Positions 8,085 to 18,310 are shown, counted from the stretch's first letter. The stretch is 64,000 bases of DNA from Aureibaculum marinum (GCF_003813905.1 NZ_RPFJ01000011.1:372001-436000); one strand, 5' to 3'. Program-made: numbers and translations. The notes: generated by a model from the letters alone, not told the origin.

Positions 8085-9122
8085 TTAGCTTTTGTTTGCC
8101 AGTTGACCACAAGCAGCATCAATATCTTTACCGCGACTTCTACGAACGTTTACTACAATACGATTAGCCTCTAGGGTGTTTACATACATGTTAATAGCTT
8201 CTTCAGAAGCTTGTTGAAACTCACCATCATCAATAGCATTGTATTCTATTAAATTTACTTTTGAAGGTACTTTTTTACAATAATCAACCAAAGCATTTGC
8301 ATCTTTTTGAGTGTCATTAATTCCCTTCCAAACTACATATTCAAACGTAATTTTTTGTTTGGTTTTGGCATACCAATATTGTAATGATTCTAATAGTTCT
8401 AAAAGGTTGCTTTTTTTATTAATGGGCATCATTTTAGACCGAACTTCATCAATAGCAGAATGTAAAGAAACCGCTAAGTTAAATTTTACCTCATCATCTG
8501 CTAATTTTTTTATCATTTTAGGAATACCCACTGTAGAAAGTGTAATTCTTTTTGGCGACATGCCTAACCCTTCAGCAGAAGTAATTTTTTCTATTGATGC
8601 TAATACGTTTTTGTAGTTTAGTAAAGGTTCTCCCATACCCATAAAAACAATGTTTGATAGTTTATGTTTATGGTATAATCGACTTTGCTTATCAATTGCA
8701 ACTACTTGATCGTAAATTTCATCAGGATTTAAATTTCGCATTCTTTTTAAACGGGCTGTAGCACAAAAATTACAATCTAAACTACAACCAACTTGGCTAG
8801 AAACACAGGCTGTTGTCCGGGTTTCGGTAGGAATTAAAACCGATTCTACAATCATATTATCATGTAGCTTAATGGCATTTTTAATGGTACCATCATTAGA
8901 CCGTTGCATTTGATCTACTTCAATATTGTTGATAACAAAATTGTCTTCTAACATGGTTCTCGTTTCTTTTGAGATATTTGTCATATCATCAAAAGTATAG
9001 GTGGCCTTGCTCCATAACCACTCATAAACTTGGTTGCCACGAAAAGCTTTATCGTTGTTTTTGACAAAAAAATCACGAAGTTGTTCTTTGGTTAAAGCTC
9101 TTATGTCTTGTTTGTTTTTCAT
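8085..9122 (-). CDS. rlmN: 23S rRNA (A2503-C2)/tRNA A37 methyltransferase RlmN
   Basis: Radical-SAM methyltransferase that installs 2-methyladenosine in 23S rRNA and some tRNAs. The 345-residue length is usual. The iron-sulfur cluster motif CxxxCxxC is CSLDCNFC at residues 113-120, and the methyl-carrying cysteine is in the C-terminal AACGQL segment (about 338). FMGMGEPLLN and the GMSPKRITLSTVG segment are also typical. Its ATG overlaps the stop codon of the upstream secreted protease by four bases (ATGA, 9119-9122), so translation may be coupled to that gene. Confidence 0.97.
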   Translation of the reverse strand: MKNKQDIRALTKEQLRDFFVKNNDKAFRGNQVYEWLWSKATYTFDDMTNISKETRTMLEDNFVINNIEVDQMQRSNDGTIKNAIKLHDNMIVESVLIPTETRTTACVSSQVGCSLDCNFCATARLKRMRNLNPDEIYDQVVAIDKQSRLYHKHKLSNIVFMGMGEPLLNYKNVLASIEKITSAEGLGMSPKRITLSTVGIPKMIKKLADDEVKFNLAVSLHSAIDEVRSKMMPINKKSNLLELLESLQYWYAKTKQKITFEYVVWKGINDTQKDANALVDYCKKVPSKVNLIEYNAIDDGEFQQASEEAINMYVNTLEANRIVVNVRRSRGKDIDAACGQLANKS

Positions 9123-10804
9123 TCTTTATTTAATACAATTTTTTTAACCAAACTATTGTTGGTTTCAATTTCATTTATTCTAATAAAATAGATGTTATTG
9201 GGTAAATTATTTAAATAGATAGTATTATTATTAATTGGTGTTTTGCTAATTATTCTTTGTCCTAATAAATTGAAAATTTCGTAAGTTAAACTTCCTGTTG
9301 TTTCATTTATTTTTACTTTAATTATTCCGTTGGATGGATTAGGATAAAGTGTAATATTATTACCAAAGTACCCATCATCAACTTTTAGATTAGATAAGCT
9401 ATTTAAACTAGAAACATTTGTTTGTTGAGGATCTAGCCAATCTTTTAATCTAGTTGATGGAGTTGAGCCGCCATTCCAAGAAACGGCAAAACGACCATAA
9501 AGATCATAGTCATCATTATCAGTTAGGTTGTCACAAAGGGCATTGCCTCCATATAGCTGACCAATTATATGACCATTTTGATTAAATAGAGCAGACCCTG
9601 AAGATCCACCTTCTGTAACACCAATTTCCCATCCATCTCCAATGCCATTACCGTCATTTAGTCCACCAATTAACCATAGTTGTTTGTCATCTGCAATAGC
9701 CTTTGTAGGGCCAGTATCGTCTCTTGAAATTTTCATTATGTCACCTTCTGGATGATGAATACCCACTCCAAAAGTTGGGTTTATATCTGATGTATCCCAT
9801 CCTGCAAAAGTAATGTCCCAATCAATAGGAATTGGGTTGTTTAGTTCTAAAAGAAGCATATCTGAATTATCATACTGTGCTACGATATCAGCACCCATCA
9901 TAGTAAATTCATCTGTAGTGTCTGTACTTGCAGTGATAGCTGCACAAACAGGATTTGGACTAATCCAATTAAATCTCATGGAGAAATTGGTAGTATTGGC
10001 AGCTCCATTTTCTCTTTCTAAACAATGCTGAGCGGTTAAAAAATAGGGCTTTTTGTCTTGAGCGGTATTGTTTACTAATGTGCCAGAACAAATATAACCA
10101 TCTCCCATATTAACTAAAGCTACAGCTTTTTTAAGTTCATCTTTATATGCTTCAAAGTCTGATCCTATATCACAATTTACATCATAATTGCAATCGCTTG
10201 AAGTATTTATTTTTAAAATTGATTTATCTAAATAGCCTTTCTGAAACATTTTGCCTAATCTATATCCTTGAACTATAGACCCTACATTTAATTTACCTTG
10301 ACCTTTTACTTCTTTAGGTTCGTAATATTCTATCCAAATTTTATCTCCTTTTACAAACCAAGTACCCAATTGATTTTTATCATTATTTGCAGCTGATGTT
10401 ATGGCACCTATTAAATCAGTTTTGTCATTATTATAGAGGTATAGAGAACTGCCTTTTGGTAAATAGAATTCATTAAAATTAACACTTAAATGTAATGTGT
10501 TAGAAGATTCAAAAGAAAGTCTCCAAATACGATCTCCATTTGATAGCTTGGTCCAAAATCCTGCATTTTTTAATCCATAATTTACTTTTTTGGCAACACC
10601 AATTCTATAGGGTTTTGTTTTTACTTTATCGTCTTTTACATCTTCAGCTTTTAGTTGTTGTAAATCCAGTTGTTGTAATACAATTGGTGTAAATGAAGAT
10701 TTGGTACTAGTTAGGTTCCAACTTGCAGGTTCTCCTGTGTTAGTCACTTGTGCAGCAATTAAAAAGGGACAGCTAAAAAAAATAAAGAGTATAAATTTTT
10801 GCAT
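9119..10804 (-). CDS. Secreted trypsin-like (lysyl endopeptidase-type) serine protease with T9SS sorting domain
   Basis: A 561-residue exported protease. Signal peptide 1-19 (ends LIAAQ), a propeptide-like N-domain to about 200, then an S1-fold protease domain in which the triad is visible: His260 in FLTAQHC, Asp315 in NSDMLLLE, and Ser402 in EGGSSGSALF. Cysteines at 205, 211, 239 and 261 resemble the disulfide pattern of lysyl endopeptidases. The last about 75 residues (LYPNPSNGIIKV ... IVLNKE) are a type-A T9SS C-terminal sorting domain, so the protein should leave the cell by the Bacteroidota type IX system and be cleaved at the surface. It overlaps rlmN by four bases, an odd partnership. 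Exact bond specificity is not certain. Confidence 0.9.
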   Translation of the reverse strand: MQKFILFIFFSCPFLIAAQVTNTGEPASWNLTSTKSSFTPIVLQQLDLQQLKAEDVKDDKVKTKPYRIGVAKKVNYGLKNAGFWTKLSNGDRIWRLSFESSNTLHLSVNFNEFYLPKGSSLYLYNNDKTDLIGAITSAANNDKNQLGTWFVKGDKIWIEYYEPKEVKGQGKLNVGSIVQGYRLGKMFQKGYLDKSILKINTSSDCNYDVNCDIGSDFEAYKDELKKAVALVNMGDGYICSGTLVNNTAQDKKPYFLTAQHCLERENGAANTTNFSMRFNWISPNPVCAAITASTDTTDEFTMMGADIVAQYDNSDMLLLELNNPIPIDWDITFAGWDTSDINPTFGVGIHHPEGDIMKISRDDTGPTKAIADDKQLWLIGGLNDGNGIGDGWEIGVTEGGSSGSALFNQNGHIIGQLYGGNALCDNLTDNDDYDLYGRFAVSWNGGSTPSTRLKDWLDPQQTNVSSLNSLSNLKVDDGYFGNNITLYPNPSNGIIKVKINETTGSLTYEIFNLLGQRIISKTPINNNTIYLNNLPNNIYFIRINEIETNNSLVKKIVLNKE

Positions 10805-10909
10805 ATTTTTAAATGTATAATAAACGGTATTATTATGTTCCTTTTAAAAATGGAAAGGATTAGGTTGGCATTAGACCATAGATGAGTGCAATTTTTGTAA
10901 ATATATTAA

Positions 10910-10942
10910 AAAAGCCTCATATTATTGAAATACAAGGCTTTT
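10910..10942 (-). terminator. Terminator of queA
   Basis: Eight-base stem AAAAGCCT/AGGCTTTT (10910-10917 and 10935-10942) in the gap between queA and the protease. A minus-strand T-rich tail follows. Confidence 0.65.
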
Positions 10943-10965
10943 CTATTTTATATTATCAATACTAA

Positions 10966-12015
10966 TTATTTAATTAACATGGCGTCACCATATGAATAAA
11001 AATTGTACTTTTCTTTAATGGCTTCTGCGTATGCTTCTTTCAGAAAATCATGGCCGGCAAAGGCTGAAGTCATCATCATTAAAGTAGATTTTGGAGTGTG
11101 AAAATTGGTTACCATAGCATCAGCAATGCTAAATTCGTATGGAGGGAAAATAAATTTATTGGTCCATCCACTAAATGGTTTTAGATGGTGATCAGCAGAA
11201 ACTGAACTTTCTAAAGTTCTCATTACAGTTGTACCAATGGCTACTACTCTTTTTTTAGAATCAATGGCTGCATTAACCATTTTAGAAGCACTTTCAGGAA
11301 TGTTAATTTCTTCAGAATCCATTTTATGCTTAGATAAATCTTCTACTTCAACAGGATTAAAAGTGCCTAAACCAACGTGTAATGTTACTTCGGCTAATTT
11401 AACACCTTTTATTTCCAATCTTTTTAAAAGGTGTTTAGAGAAGTGTAAACCTGCTGTTGGTGCAGCTACGGCTCCTTCATGTTTTGCATAGATGGTTTGA
11501 TATCTTTCATCATCTAAAGGTTCTACATCTCTTTTTATATATTTTGGTAAAGGTGTTTCGCCAAGTTCTTTTAGTTTTTTTCTAAACTCTTCATAAGATC
11601 CATCAAATAAAAAACGTAAAGTTCTTCCTCTAGAGGTAGTGTTGTCTATAACTTCAGCAACTAAATCGTCATTATCTCCAAAAAATAATTTATTACCAAT
11701 TCTTATTTTTCTTGCCGGATCAACCAATACATCCCACAATCTACTCTCTGCATTTAATTCTCTTAATAAGAAAACTTCAATTCTAGCTCCAGTTTTTTCT
11801 TTGTTTCCATATAATCTTGCTGGAAAAACCTTGGTGTTGTTAAAAACCATTACATCATCTTCATCAAAATAATCAACAAGATCTTTAAATAGTTTATGTT
11901 CAATTGTTTGAGTCTTTCTGTCCAAAACCATTAATCTGGCTTCATCTCTTTCAGGAGAAGGATAGTTGGCTAATAATTCTTCTGGTAAGTCAAATTTAAA
12001 ATGTGATAATTTCAT
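10966..12015 (-). CDS. queA: S-adenosylmethionine:tRNA ribosyltransferase-isomerase QueA
   Basis: Transfers the ribosyl moiety of SAM to 7-aminomethyl-7-deazaguanine in tRNA, the penultimate step to queuosine. The 349 residues match the family from [19 protein letters not shown] to the C-terminal [11 protein letters not shown]. Characteristic blocks include [41 protein letters not shown] and [15 protein letters not shown]. It is monocistronic, with its own promoter at 12058-12089 and a terminator at 10910-10942. Confidence 0.97.
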   Translation of the reverse strand: MKLSHFKFDLPEELLANYPSPERDEARLMVLDRKTQTIEHKLFKDLVDYFDEDDVMVFNNTKVFPARLYGNKEKTGARIEVFLLRELNAESRLWDVLVDPARKIRIGNKLFFGDNDDLVAEVIDNTTSRGRTLRFLFDGSYEEFRKKLKELGETPLPKYIKRDVEPLDDERYQTIYAKHEGAVAAPTAGLHFSKHLLKRLEIKGVKLAEVTLHVGLGTFNPVEVEDLSKHKMDSEEINIPESASKMVNAAIDSKKRVVAIGTTVMRTLESSVSADHHLKPFSGWTNKFIFPPYEFSIADAMVTNFHTPKSTLMMMTSAFAGHDFLKEAYAEAIKEKYNFYSYGDAMLIK

Positions 12016-12057
12016 CTTCAGTGTAAGGGTATTAAACTAATATTAAAAAAAAGAATG

Positions 12058-12089
12058 CAAATATACATTATCCATATACCCTTTGTCAA
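12058..12089 (-). promoter_or_regulatory. Promoter of queA
   Basis: Minus-strand TATATTTG (12058-12065) with TTG at 12087-12089, spacing 21. It lies 43 bases upstream of the queA ATG. Confidence 0.55.
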
Positions 12090-12172
12090 GTGTTTACTTG
12101 AATATATTTTATGATATGAGTTAAAAAGGGGGATAATATTTTAATTCTAATGTAGAATTTGTCTTGAATATG

Positions 12173-12180
12173 TATCTTTG
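12173..12180 (+). promoter_or_regulatory. -7 box of ubiE/menG promoter
   Basis: TATCTTTG is a perfect TAnnTTTG element 47 bases before the chosen ubiE start. No TTG stands at the usual distance upstream, so only the -7 half is supported. Confidence 0.4.
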
Positions 12181-12227
12181 CAAATTCATACTCCAAAGTG
12201 ATAACAATGGAGTGCAAAAACTTATTA

Positions 12228-12956
12228 ATGAGCTCAAAAGTAACGCCATATAAAGATTCTGAACTAAGCAAAAAAGAACAAGTTGCAGAAATGTTTGATA
12301 ATGTTTCTGGAAATTATGACTTTATAAACAGAATTATGACCTTTGGTATTGACATAAAATGGCGTAAAAAAGTTGTTAAAATTGTAGGAAAAGAAAACCC
12401 AAAAACTATTTTAGATATTGCTACTGGAACAGGAGATTTTGCTATTATGTTGGCAAAACTTAAGCCTGAAAAAATTGTTGGGTTAGATTTGTCAAAGGGG
12501 ATGTTAGATGTTGGTATAAAGAAAGTTAAAGAGAAAAAACTTGATGGGTTAATTGAAATGGTATTAGGAGATTCTGAAAATTTACCTTTTGATGACAATA
12601 GCTTTGATGCAATTACTGTTGGTTTTGGAGTTCGAAATTTTGAAAATTTAGATAAAGGATTGCAAGAAATTTATCGTGTGTTAAAACCTAATGGTATTTT
12701 TGTTGTGTTGGAAACATCTCAACCTGAAAAATTTCCTGTAAAACAGTTATTTAAGTTTTATTCAAAATATATTATTCCAACCATAGGTAAATTAGGGTCT
12801 AAAGATAAAAGGGCATATACTTATTTGCCAGAATCTGCAGCAATATTTCCTTATGGCAAAAAATTCAACAATATTTTAGAAAAAAATGGGTTTAATAATG
12901 CAACTAACAAACCTTTAACTTTTGGGTCAGCTTCTATTTATACTGCAACAAAATAA
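12228..12956 (+). CDS. ubiE: Demethylmenaquinone methyltransferase (UbiE/MenG)
   Basis: SAM-dependent C-methylation of demethylmenaquinone, the last step of menaquinone synthesis. The ATG at 12228 ([19 protein letters not shown]) is chosen over an in-frame ATG at 12198, since the usual family start lies just before the KKEQV segment. Motifs: [20 protein letters not shown] near the N terminus, SAM-binding [12 protein letters not shown], the acidic loop GLDLSKGML, and [11 protein letters not shown]. It is followed at 87 bases by porT on the same strand. In flavobacteria ubiE, porT, an RNA methyltransferase and a TamA-like gene form a conserved neighbourhood, as here. Confidence 0.95.
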   Translation: MSSKVTPYKDSELSKKEQVAEMFDNVSGNYDFINRIMTFGIDIKWRKKVVKIVGKENPKTILDIATGTGDFAIMLAKLKPEKIVGLDLSKGMLDVGIKKVKEKKLDGLIEMVLGDSENLPFDDNSFDAITVGFGVRNFENLDKGLQEIYRVLKPNGIFVVLETSQPEKFPVKQLFKFYSKYIIPTIGKLGSKDKRAYTYLPESAAIFPYGKKFNNILEKNGFNNATNKPLTFGSASIYTATK

Positions 12957-13043
12957 ATTGGAAGTCGCTCTCGTTTATGGTAATGAGTTTAGAATGTGTT
13001 ATTTATCAATTAATGCTATTCTAAAAATTAAAAAATAAAAAGA

Positions 13044-13742
13044 ATGAATAAATCATTTTTGTGTATAGTTAGTGTACTTTTCTTTATTAGCAATGTATTT
13101 GCTCAAAAAGATAGAGTTGAAAATTTACCCAACAAGGATAAGAAAAAAATTCATTACGGTTATTATTTAGGAATCAATAAAAAAGGCTTTAAGGTTAGTT
13201 ATGAAATCGATAATTCGTTTGTAAATGTTGAAGAAAAATACGGTTTTAATATTGGTTTGGTATTAGGTTATAATATTAATGATAATTTGAATCTTAGATT
13301 AGAACCTGGCTTATCTAGTAACTCTAAAACATTAACATTTTCAAACCCAACCATACCAGATACTGAAAATGATAGGGTTAGAGACGTTCCTGCAACTTAT
13401 TTTAGAATTCCTTTATTACTTCAGTTTCGAACAAATCGATTAGATAATATGCGAGCTTTTGTTATTGGAGGGGTATCTTACGATTATAATTTTTCTAGTA
13501 ATCAAAAAAATTCAGACGATAATTACGATGGTGAATTTAGAATGAAAACCAACAACTTTATGTACGAAGTTGGTTTAGGTGTTGACTTTTATTTGCCATA
13601 CTTTAAATTTTCACCGTCTATTCGAGGAATTTTTGCTATAAACAATGAATTGGTGCGTGATGATAATCCAAGTAGCCCATGGACAGTACCTATTGATTAT
13701 TTTGGTACAAGAGGAGTTTTTCTTAATTTAACTTTTGAATAA
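13044..13742 (+). CDS. porT: PorT-family outer-membrane protein of the type IX secretion system
   Basis: A 232-residue outer-membrane beta-barrel protein. It has a 20-residue signal peptide (ends SNVFAQ), a short linker, and alternating amphipathic strands such as KIHYGYYLGINKKGFKVSY and FRIPLLLQFRTN, ending in an aromatic strand (GVFLNLTFE). Its place between ubiE and a convergent SpoU methyltransferase matches the flavobacterial porT (sprT) locus, and PorT is needed for T9SS function. The protease at 9119-10804 is a plausible cargo of the same system. Assignment rests on architecture and synteny. Confidence 0.85.
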   Translation: MNKSFLCIVSVLFFISNVFAQKDRVENLPNKDKKKIHYGYYLGINKKGFKVSYEIDNSFVNVEEKYGFNIGLVLGYNINDNLNLRLEPGLSSNSKTLTFSNPTIPDTENDRVRDVPATYFRIPLLLQFRTNRLDNMRAFVIGGVSYDYNFSSNQKNSDDNYDGEFRMKTNNFMYEVGLGVDFYLPYFKFSPSIRGIFAINNELVRDDNPSSPWTVPIDYFGTRGVFLNLTFE

Positions 13743-13745
13743 GTT

Positions 13746-14468
13746 TTATCTTTTAAATTCATTCAATAAAATTGCAGTTGCAGTGGCCACGTTTAGGCTT
13801 TCTGGAGTGTTTGTTTTGCTAAACTTTGGAATTGTTATTTTATGACTTATTAGTTTTTCAATTTCAGATGAAATACCATTAGACTCATTACCCATAACCA
13901 AAATGGCCTCTTTTTTTAATGTGCTACTATGAGCATTTTTTCCATCCATTACGGCACCATAAATAGGGAGATTGCTATTTTTTAAATATTCTTTTAAATC
14001 TGTATAAACTATTGGAATCCGAGCTAAAGAACCCATAGTGGCTTGCACTACTTTACTGTTATAACAATCAACAGTGTCTTTAGAACAGACAAGTTGTGTA
14101 ACGCCAAACCAATCGCACAATCTTATAATAGTACCTAAATTTCCAGGGTCGTTTACTACATCTAAGGCTACTATTAATCCTGTTGGTTTAGTAATAGAAA
14201 CTTTAGGAATTTTAAATATGCCAATCACTTTATTTGGTGTAGATAAATTACTAAGTTTGAGCAATTCTTTTTCTGAAATAATTTTTGGCTTATATTTTGA
14301 TATTGATTGGTAATAATCTTCAACACAGAATAACTTTTCTAACAGAAGATTAGAATTTAAAAATTCGTTTACAACTTTTATGCCCTCAGCAACAAATAAT
14401 TGATGTTGAATGCGGTACTTTTTTTGTCGTAAACTCGTTATTAACTTATGTTCATTTTTGCTTAACAT
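13746..14468 (-). CDS. TrmH/SpoU-family RNA 2'-O-methyltransferase
   Basis: A 240-residue methyltransferase with an N-terminal substrate-binding region (to about 95) and a C-terminal SPOUT knot. Motif 1 is VNDPGNLGTIIRLCDWFGV, motif 2 VMGNESNGIS and motif 3 TPESLNVATATAILLNEF. Such proteins methylate ribose in rRNA or tRNA; the target base cannot be read here. It is convergent with porT, only three bases separating the two genes, and divergent from the TamA-like gene. Confidence 0.92.
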   Translation of the reverse strand: MLSKNEHKLITSLRQKKYRIQHQLFVAEGIKVVNEFLNSNLLLEKLFCVEDYYQSISKYKPKIISEKELLKLSNLSTPNKVIGIFKIPKVSITKPTGLIVALDVVNDPGNLGTIIRLCDWFGVTQLVCSKDTVDCYNSKVVQATMGSLARIPIVYTDLKEYLKNSNLPIYGAVMDGKNAHSSTLKKEAILVMGNESNGISSEIEKLISHKITIPKFSKTNTPESLNVATATAILLNEFKR

Positions 14469-14558
14469 TTAAATAGTAGTATTTTTGGTGTTTTATTGTA
14501 ATATTCAGTCATTTGTTTTATTCCTACAGAAGTAGGAGCCTTTAAATAATAAATTGCA

Positions 14559-17105
14559 TTGCTTAACTATTTTGCTAAAATAATAGTATTTATCATATTA
14601 ATTGCTGTGATTATTTCTTGTAGTGCAACCAAAAGGGTTCCACAAGGAGAATATTTACTTGCAAAAAATACAATTATAGTAGATAATAAAAAAATTGGCA
14701 ATCCTGATATTGCCAGTTATTTAAGGCAGACGCCAAATACAAAGATACTAGGAATTCCTATTTCTTTACATATTTATAATTTTGCCAAGCCAAATTATGA
14801 AATTAAATTTCAAGAGTGGTTAGATAAAAATCCAAATAGAGAAAGAAAACTAGTTAATGTTTTTTCAAAGAAGCAAGTAAAGGCTATGGAAAAGGCATAT
14901 AATGGTATAAATACTTGGTTTTTAAAAAATGGAAATGCTCCTGTAATTTCTGACAGTACCAAAATAAAAAAATCGGTAATTTCTTTGACTAAATATTATC
15001 AAAGTAAAGGGTATTTTGATGCAGAAGTAACTTTTAAACAAATAAAAAAGGATAATAAAAAAATTACTGTTGATTATTTGGTTACAAAAAATAATCCCTA
15101 TTTTATAGATAGTTTTTCAACTGAAATATCCTCACCAGTACTTGATTCGCTTTACAATCTTCATAAAGACAACTCATTTGTTGTAGTAGGAGATCAAATT
15201 GATTATACAAAATTTGAAAATGAAGAAGAAAGACTTATCAATATTTTTAGAAATTCTGGTGTTTATGATTTTGGGAAAAATAATATGGAATTTTGGATAG
15301 ATACTTTAGGGTTATCACCATACAAAACTCATGTACTTTTAGAGATTAAAGATAGAGTAGTAGAAAAAGATAGTGTTTATACAGAACCTTTTAAGATTAG
15401 AAAAGTAAGCAAGGTTAATGTTTATACTGATTTTTCTTTTACCGATAAAAATAAACCAATTAAAGACTCTGCTTATTATAATGGATACAATTTTAAGTCA
15501 ACCAACAAATTGGCTTATAATCCAAAATATTTAGCAAATGCGATAATTATTCAAAAAGATAGTATTTATAAAGAATCTGAGCAACAATTAACAAGAACAT
15601 ATTTAAGAGAATTACAAAACTTTAAACCTTCTTTAGATATAAAATATGAAGAGAACGAGGATGGTTCACTTACTTCAAATATTTATTTATCTCCACAAAA
15701 AAAATATTCATTTGGTTTTGATAATGAATATATTACCTCAAATATAAAGCCCTTTGGTATATTGGGTAAGCTTTCGTGGTCGAATAGAAATGTATTTAGA
15801 GGAGCAGAGGTGTTCGAATTGTCTTTTCAGGGCTCTTTTTTAAATGTAGCTAGAGATATAGCAGATAGTGATCGTTTCTTTAATGCTTGGGAAATAGGTT
15901 CAAGTGCTACTTTAAAATTTCCAAGAATACTATTTCCAATAAATACTCGAGGAATTATTCCAAAAAGAATGGCTCCTAAAACTAATATAGAATTAAGTAT
16001 TGCACTACAACGCAATATTGGTTTAGATCGGCAAAATATTACTGGAGGAATTAGTTATACATGGCAAAGTTCAAATACTACAGATCATAAATTTGAATTG
16101 TTAAATATGCAGTATATTAAAAACTTAAGAACTGATAAATATTTTACTATTTACAAATCTGAAGCATATAAATTAGAAGATATTTCAGAAATTATTGTCC
16201 CAGATAGTACTTATGTTGATGTTAATGGGGGTAAGTTATATGATGAAGATGGAGAATTGAATTCGTCAAATTATTTAGGATATCTTTTAGATCCTAATCA
16301 AGGGTTTTCTGCCTCAAACCCTACTGAATTTGAAGCGGCTCAGGATGTTGCTGAACGACGAAGTATTTTAACAGAAGATGTATTGGTGCCTGTGATGTCT
16401 TACACTTATAATTATACAAATAGAGAAGGTTTTTCTGACAATACTTTTTCAGGCTTTACTGCGAGATTGGTTTCATCTGGAAATTTAACATCGCTTTTTG
16501 TTAAAAATTCTTCAGAATCTAATAAAAAAGAACTTTTTGGGCTGGAAATAGCTCAGTATTTAAAAACAGAGTTTGAGTACAAAAAATATTGGGGTATAAA
16601 TTCAAAAACATCATTAGTACATCGTACTTTTATTGGAGCGGCTTTTCCTATGGGTACTTCAGATGCTATACCATTTAGCAGAAGTTATAGGGCTGGTGGG
16701 TCTAATGATATTAGAGCTTGGAATACATTTAAATTAGGTCCAGGTTCAGAAAAAAATGGTTTAGAATTTAATGTAGGCAGTTTAAAACTAACGTCAAATT
16801 TAGAATATCGTTTTCAAGTAGTAAATAATATTTATAGTGCCATTTTTATAGATGCTGGTAATATTTGGGATATCACTAAATCTACTGTAAACTCAAGTAA
16901 GGGTCAATTTAACGGATTATCTTCATTAAAAGATATTGCTGTGGGCTCAGGAATTGGTATTCGATACGATTTTAGCTTTTTGGTATTACGGCTAGATGCT
17001 GGGTTTAAAACCTATGAACCCTATTTAGATTCTCCTAACAAATGGTTTAAGAATTATAATTTTGGTCATGCTGTTTATAACATAGGAATTAATTATCCTT
17101 TTTAA
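14559..17105 (+). CDS. BamA/TamA-like outer-membrane assembly lipoprotein (TamL type)
   Basis: An 848-residue Omp85-superfamily protein. A lipoprotein signal (FIILIAVIISCSATKRVPQG, cysteine near residue 21) is followed by POTRA-like repeats (about 40-300, e.g. LTKYYQSKGYFDAEVTF) and a C-terminal 16-strand-type barrel. The barrel includes a RAGGSNDIRAWNTFKLGPG block like the Omp85 signature around the lid-lock arginine, and ends in phenylalanine. No ATG precedes the signal peptide: the frame opens after a TAA at 14550 and the best start is TTG at 14559 (an ATT at 14553 is the only other candidate). It probably inserts proteins or lipids into the outer membrane; the lipid anchor is typical of the Bacteroidota TamL branch. 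Confidence 0.87.
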   Translation: MLNYFAKIIVFIILIAVIISCSATKRVPQGEYLLAKNTIIVDNKKIGNPDIASYLRQTPNTKILGIPISLHIYNFAKPNYEIKFQEWLDKNPNRERKLVNVFSKKQVKAMEKAYNGINTWFLKNGNAPVISDSTKIKKSVISLTKYYQSKGYFDAEVTFKQIKKDNKKITVDYLVTKNNPYFIDSFSTEISSPVLDSLYNLHKDNSFVVVGDQIDYTKFENEEERLINIFRNSGVYDFGKNNMEFWIDTLGLSPYKTHVLLEIKDRVVEKDSVYTEPFKIRKVSKVNVYTDFSFTDKNKPIKDSAYYNGYNFKSTNKLAYNPKYLANAIIIQKDSIYKESEQQLTRTYLRELQNFKPSLDIKYEENEDGSLTSNIYLSPQKKYSFGFDNEYITSNIKPFGILGKLSWSNRNVFRGAEVFELSFQGSFLNVARDIADSDRFFNAWEIGSSATLKFPRILFPINTRGIIPKRMAPKTNIELSIALQRNIGLDRQNITGGISYTWQSSNTTDHKFELLNMQYIKNLRTDKYFTIYKSEAYKLEDISEIIVPDSTYVDVNGGKLYDEDGELNSSNYLGYLLDPNQGFSASNPTEFEAAQDVAERRSILTEDVLVPVMSYTYNYTNREGFSDNTFSGFTARLVSSGNLTSLFVKNSSESNKKELFGLEIAQYLKTEFEYKKYWGINSKTSLVHRTFIGAAFPMGTSDAIPFSRSYRAGGSNDIRAWNTFKLGPGSEKNGLEFNVGSLKLTSNLEYRFQVVNNIYSAIFIDAGNIWDITKSTVNSSKGQFNGLSSLKDIAVGSGIGIRYDFSFLVLRLDAGFKTYEPYLDSPNKWFKNYNFGHAVYNIGINYPF

Positions 17106-17226
17106 CATAAGTTTTAAACTTTATTTCTACTTTTTAAAATATAACGTTTTCGTATTTTTATACTTAGTCGTATCTACATACTATTTAATTTTTGTAATTT
17201 TACAGTTCAATTTTAATCAAGAAATT

Positions 17227-18294
17227 ATGGCTCATAATATTAAACCAGGAGTTGCTACAGGCGACCAAGTTCAAGAGATTTTTAAATATGCAAAAGAAAA
17301 GGGGTTTGCTCTTCCTGCAGTGAATGTAATTGGATCTGATACTATTAACGGAGTGCTAGAAACAGCTAGAGATTTAAATGCTCCAGTAATTATTCAGTTT
17401 TCTAACGGAGGTGCTCAGTTTAATGCTGGTAAAGGGTTAAGTAATGAAAACCAACGTGCAGCTATCGTAGGAGGTATTGCAGGGGCAAAACATATTCATA
17501 CATTAGCTGAAGCGTATGGTGTTCCAGTAATTTTACATACAGATCACTGTGCAAAGAAATTATTACCTTGGATAGATGGTTTATTAGATGCAAGTGAAAA
17601 GCATTTTGCAGAAACAGGAAAACCTTTATATAGTAGTCATATGATTGATCTTTCTGAGGAACCAATTGAAGAAAATATTGAAATTTGTAAAACCTATTTA
17701 GCTCGTATGAGTAAAATGGGAATGACTTTAGAGATTGAGTTAGGTATTACAGGAGGTGAAGAGGATGGTGTTGATAATAGTGATGTTGATGAGTCTAAAT
17801 TGTATACACAACCAGAAGAAGTTGCTTACGCATACGAAGAACTTTCTAAAGTAAGTGATAAGTTTACTATAGCCGCTGCATTTGGTAATGTTCATGGGGT
17901 ATACAAACCTGGTAATGTAAAATTAACTCCAAAAATTCTTAAAAATTCTCAAGAATATGTTTCTAAAAAATATGGTGTAGAACATAATCATATTGATTTT
18001 GTTTTTCATGGAGGATCTGGTTCTTCAGTTGAAGAAATTAGAGAAGCGATTAGTTATGGAGTTATAAAAATGAATATTGATACAGATATGCAATATGCTT
18101 TTATGACTGGTGTTAGAGATTATATGAATGAAAAGGCAGATTATTTAAAATCTCAAATTGGTAGTCCAGACGGTGTTGATTCTCCTAATAAAAAATACTA
18201 CGATCCAAGAGTATGGTTACGTAAAGGGGAAGAAACTTTTGTAAAAAGACTTAAAAAAGCTTTTGAAGATTTAAACAATGTTGACACATTGTAA
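17227..18294 (+). CDS. fbaA: Class II fructose-bisphosphate aldolase
   Basis: Zinc-dependent aldolase of glycolysis/gluconeogenesis, cleaving fructose-1,6-bisphosphate to dihydroxyacetone phosphate and glyceraldehyde-3-phosphate. At 355 residues it belongs to the long FbaA type. Zinc and catalytic residues are visible in VILHTDHCAKK, LEIELGITGGEEDGVDN and DFVFHGGSGSS, and phosphate binding in VIKMNIDTDMQYAF. It is monocistronic, with a terminator at 18311-18345. Confidence 0.97.
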   Translation: MAHNIKPGVATGDQVQEIFKYAKEKGFALPAVNVIGSDTINGVLETARDLNAPVIIQFSNGGAQFNAGKGLSNENQRAAIVGGIAGAKHIHTLAEAYGVPVILHTDHCAKKLLPWIDGLLDASEKHFAETGKPLYSSHMIDLSEEPIEENIEICKTYLARMSKMGMTLEIELGITGGEEDGVDNSDVDESKLYTQPEEVAYAYEELSKVSDKFTIAAAFGNVHGVYKPGNVKLTPKILKNSQEYVSKKYGVEHNHIDFVFHGGSGSSVEEIREAISYGVIKMNIDTDMQYAFMTGVRDYMNEKADYLKSQIGSPDGVDSPNKKYYDPRVWLRKGEETFVKRLKKAFEDLNNVDTL

Positions 18295-18310
18295 AAGTTT
18301 TTTTATATTA

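Noticed and set aside
12198-12227. Earlier ATG at 12198 for ubiE
   Set aside because: It adds ten residues not usual in the family; the ATG at 12228 gives the typical N terminus.
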